Shown here piece by piece: positions 63,994 to 64,000 of a DNA stretch of 64,000 nt (positions within the stretch are counted from its first letter, which is position 1; every line of letters starts with the position of its first letter). The stretch lies in contig NZ_JAUXPI010000012.1 in assembly GCF_030684035.1 (NCBI RefSeq), positions 62,001-126,000 of the forward strand. The letters are read 5' to 3'. The stretch is from Phaeovulum sp. GTDB lineage: Bacteria > Pseudomonadota > Alphaproteobacteria > Rhodobacterales > Rhodobacteraceae. The translations under genes and the position numbers were made by a program. The notes under the pieces were generated by a model, which was not told the origin of the DNA, did no database searches, and saw only the letters and a list, made by a program, of their open reading frames with translations.

Positions 63994-64000
63994 CCCCGCC

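Overview
The window is origin-proximal chromosome from an alphaproteobacterium, most likely a member of the Rhodobacteraceae (Paracoccaceae). The evidence is the intact regB-senC-regA-hvrA redox-regulation cluster with ahcY nearby, the hslV/membrane protein/hslU group, TamA-TamB, AddA-AddB, the xseB-ispA-dxs isoprenoid operon, high GC in all core genes, and dnaA-dnaN-recF-gyrB at the right end. The genus cannot be named from the sequence alone. No gap between genes exceeds about 220 bases.

Layout. 1-2.7 kb: xylose uptake (xylF, start of the permease gene) and its divergent ROK repressor. 2.7-6.6 kb: a CRTAC1-type repeat protein joined to the repressor gene, a di-heme peroxidase and an aldo/keto reductase. 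6.6-12.8 kb: a YihY-type membrane protein and TamB/TamA. 12.9-20.6 kb: a TctDE-type two-component system with an extra periplasmic binding protein, divergent from a tripartite tricarboxylate transporter (tctCBA) joined to an AtuA-like protein and its DUF4387 partner; this looks like a self-contained uptake, sensing and catabolism unit. 20.6-28 kb: idi, secB, fxsA, timA, smr, hslVU and trxA. 28-35.5 kb: addAB, tsaE and an unknown protein. 35.5-43.6 kb: a PAS-only protein behind a consensus CtrA box, the reg cluster, a LysR gene with a divergent 29-residue peptide, an HD phosphohydrolase and ahcY.

43.8-51.1 kb: small housekeeping and unknown genes (DUF2853, a crotonase lacking both catalytic glutamates, DUF2125, a PmbA-like gene, a hydrolase), tRNA-Lys, dapF and mtaB. 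51.1-55.9 kb: two palindromic intergenic elements, a PaiB-like protein, and the deacetylase-xseB-ispA-dxs operon. 55.9-57.2 kb: a small AT-richer accessory patch (an unknown 79-residue protein and a DUF2335 protein) that abuts a 5'-truncated Mrr restriction gene. 57.2-64 kb: gyrB, a VOC protein with a dense palindromic operator array, recF, dnaN and dnaA.

Most of the window is conserved core. The parts that deserve a second look are the Tct/AtuA locus, the GTGTTA operator array between recF and the VOC gene, the CtrA box in front of the PAS-only gene, the Mrr junction, and several places where genes usual at these loci (amgK-murU, mltA) appear to be missing.
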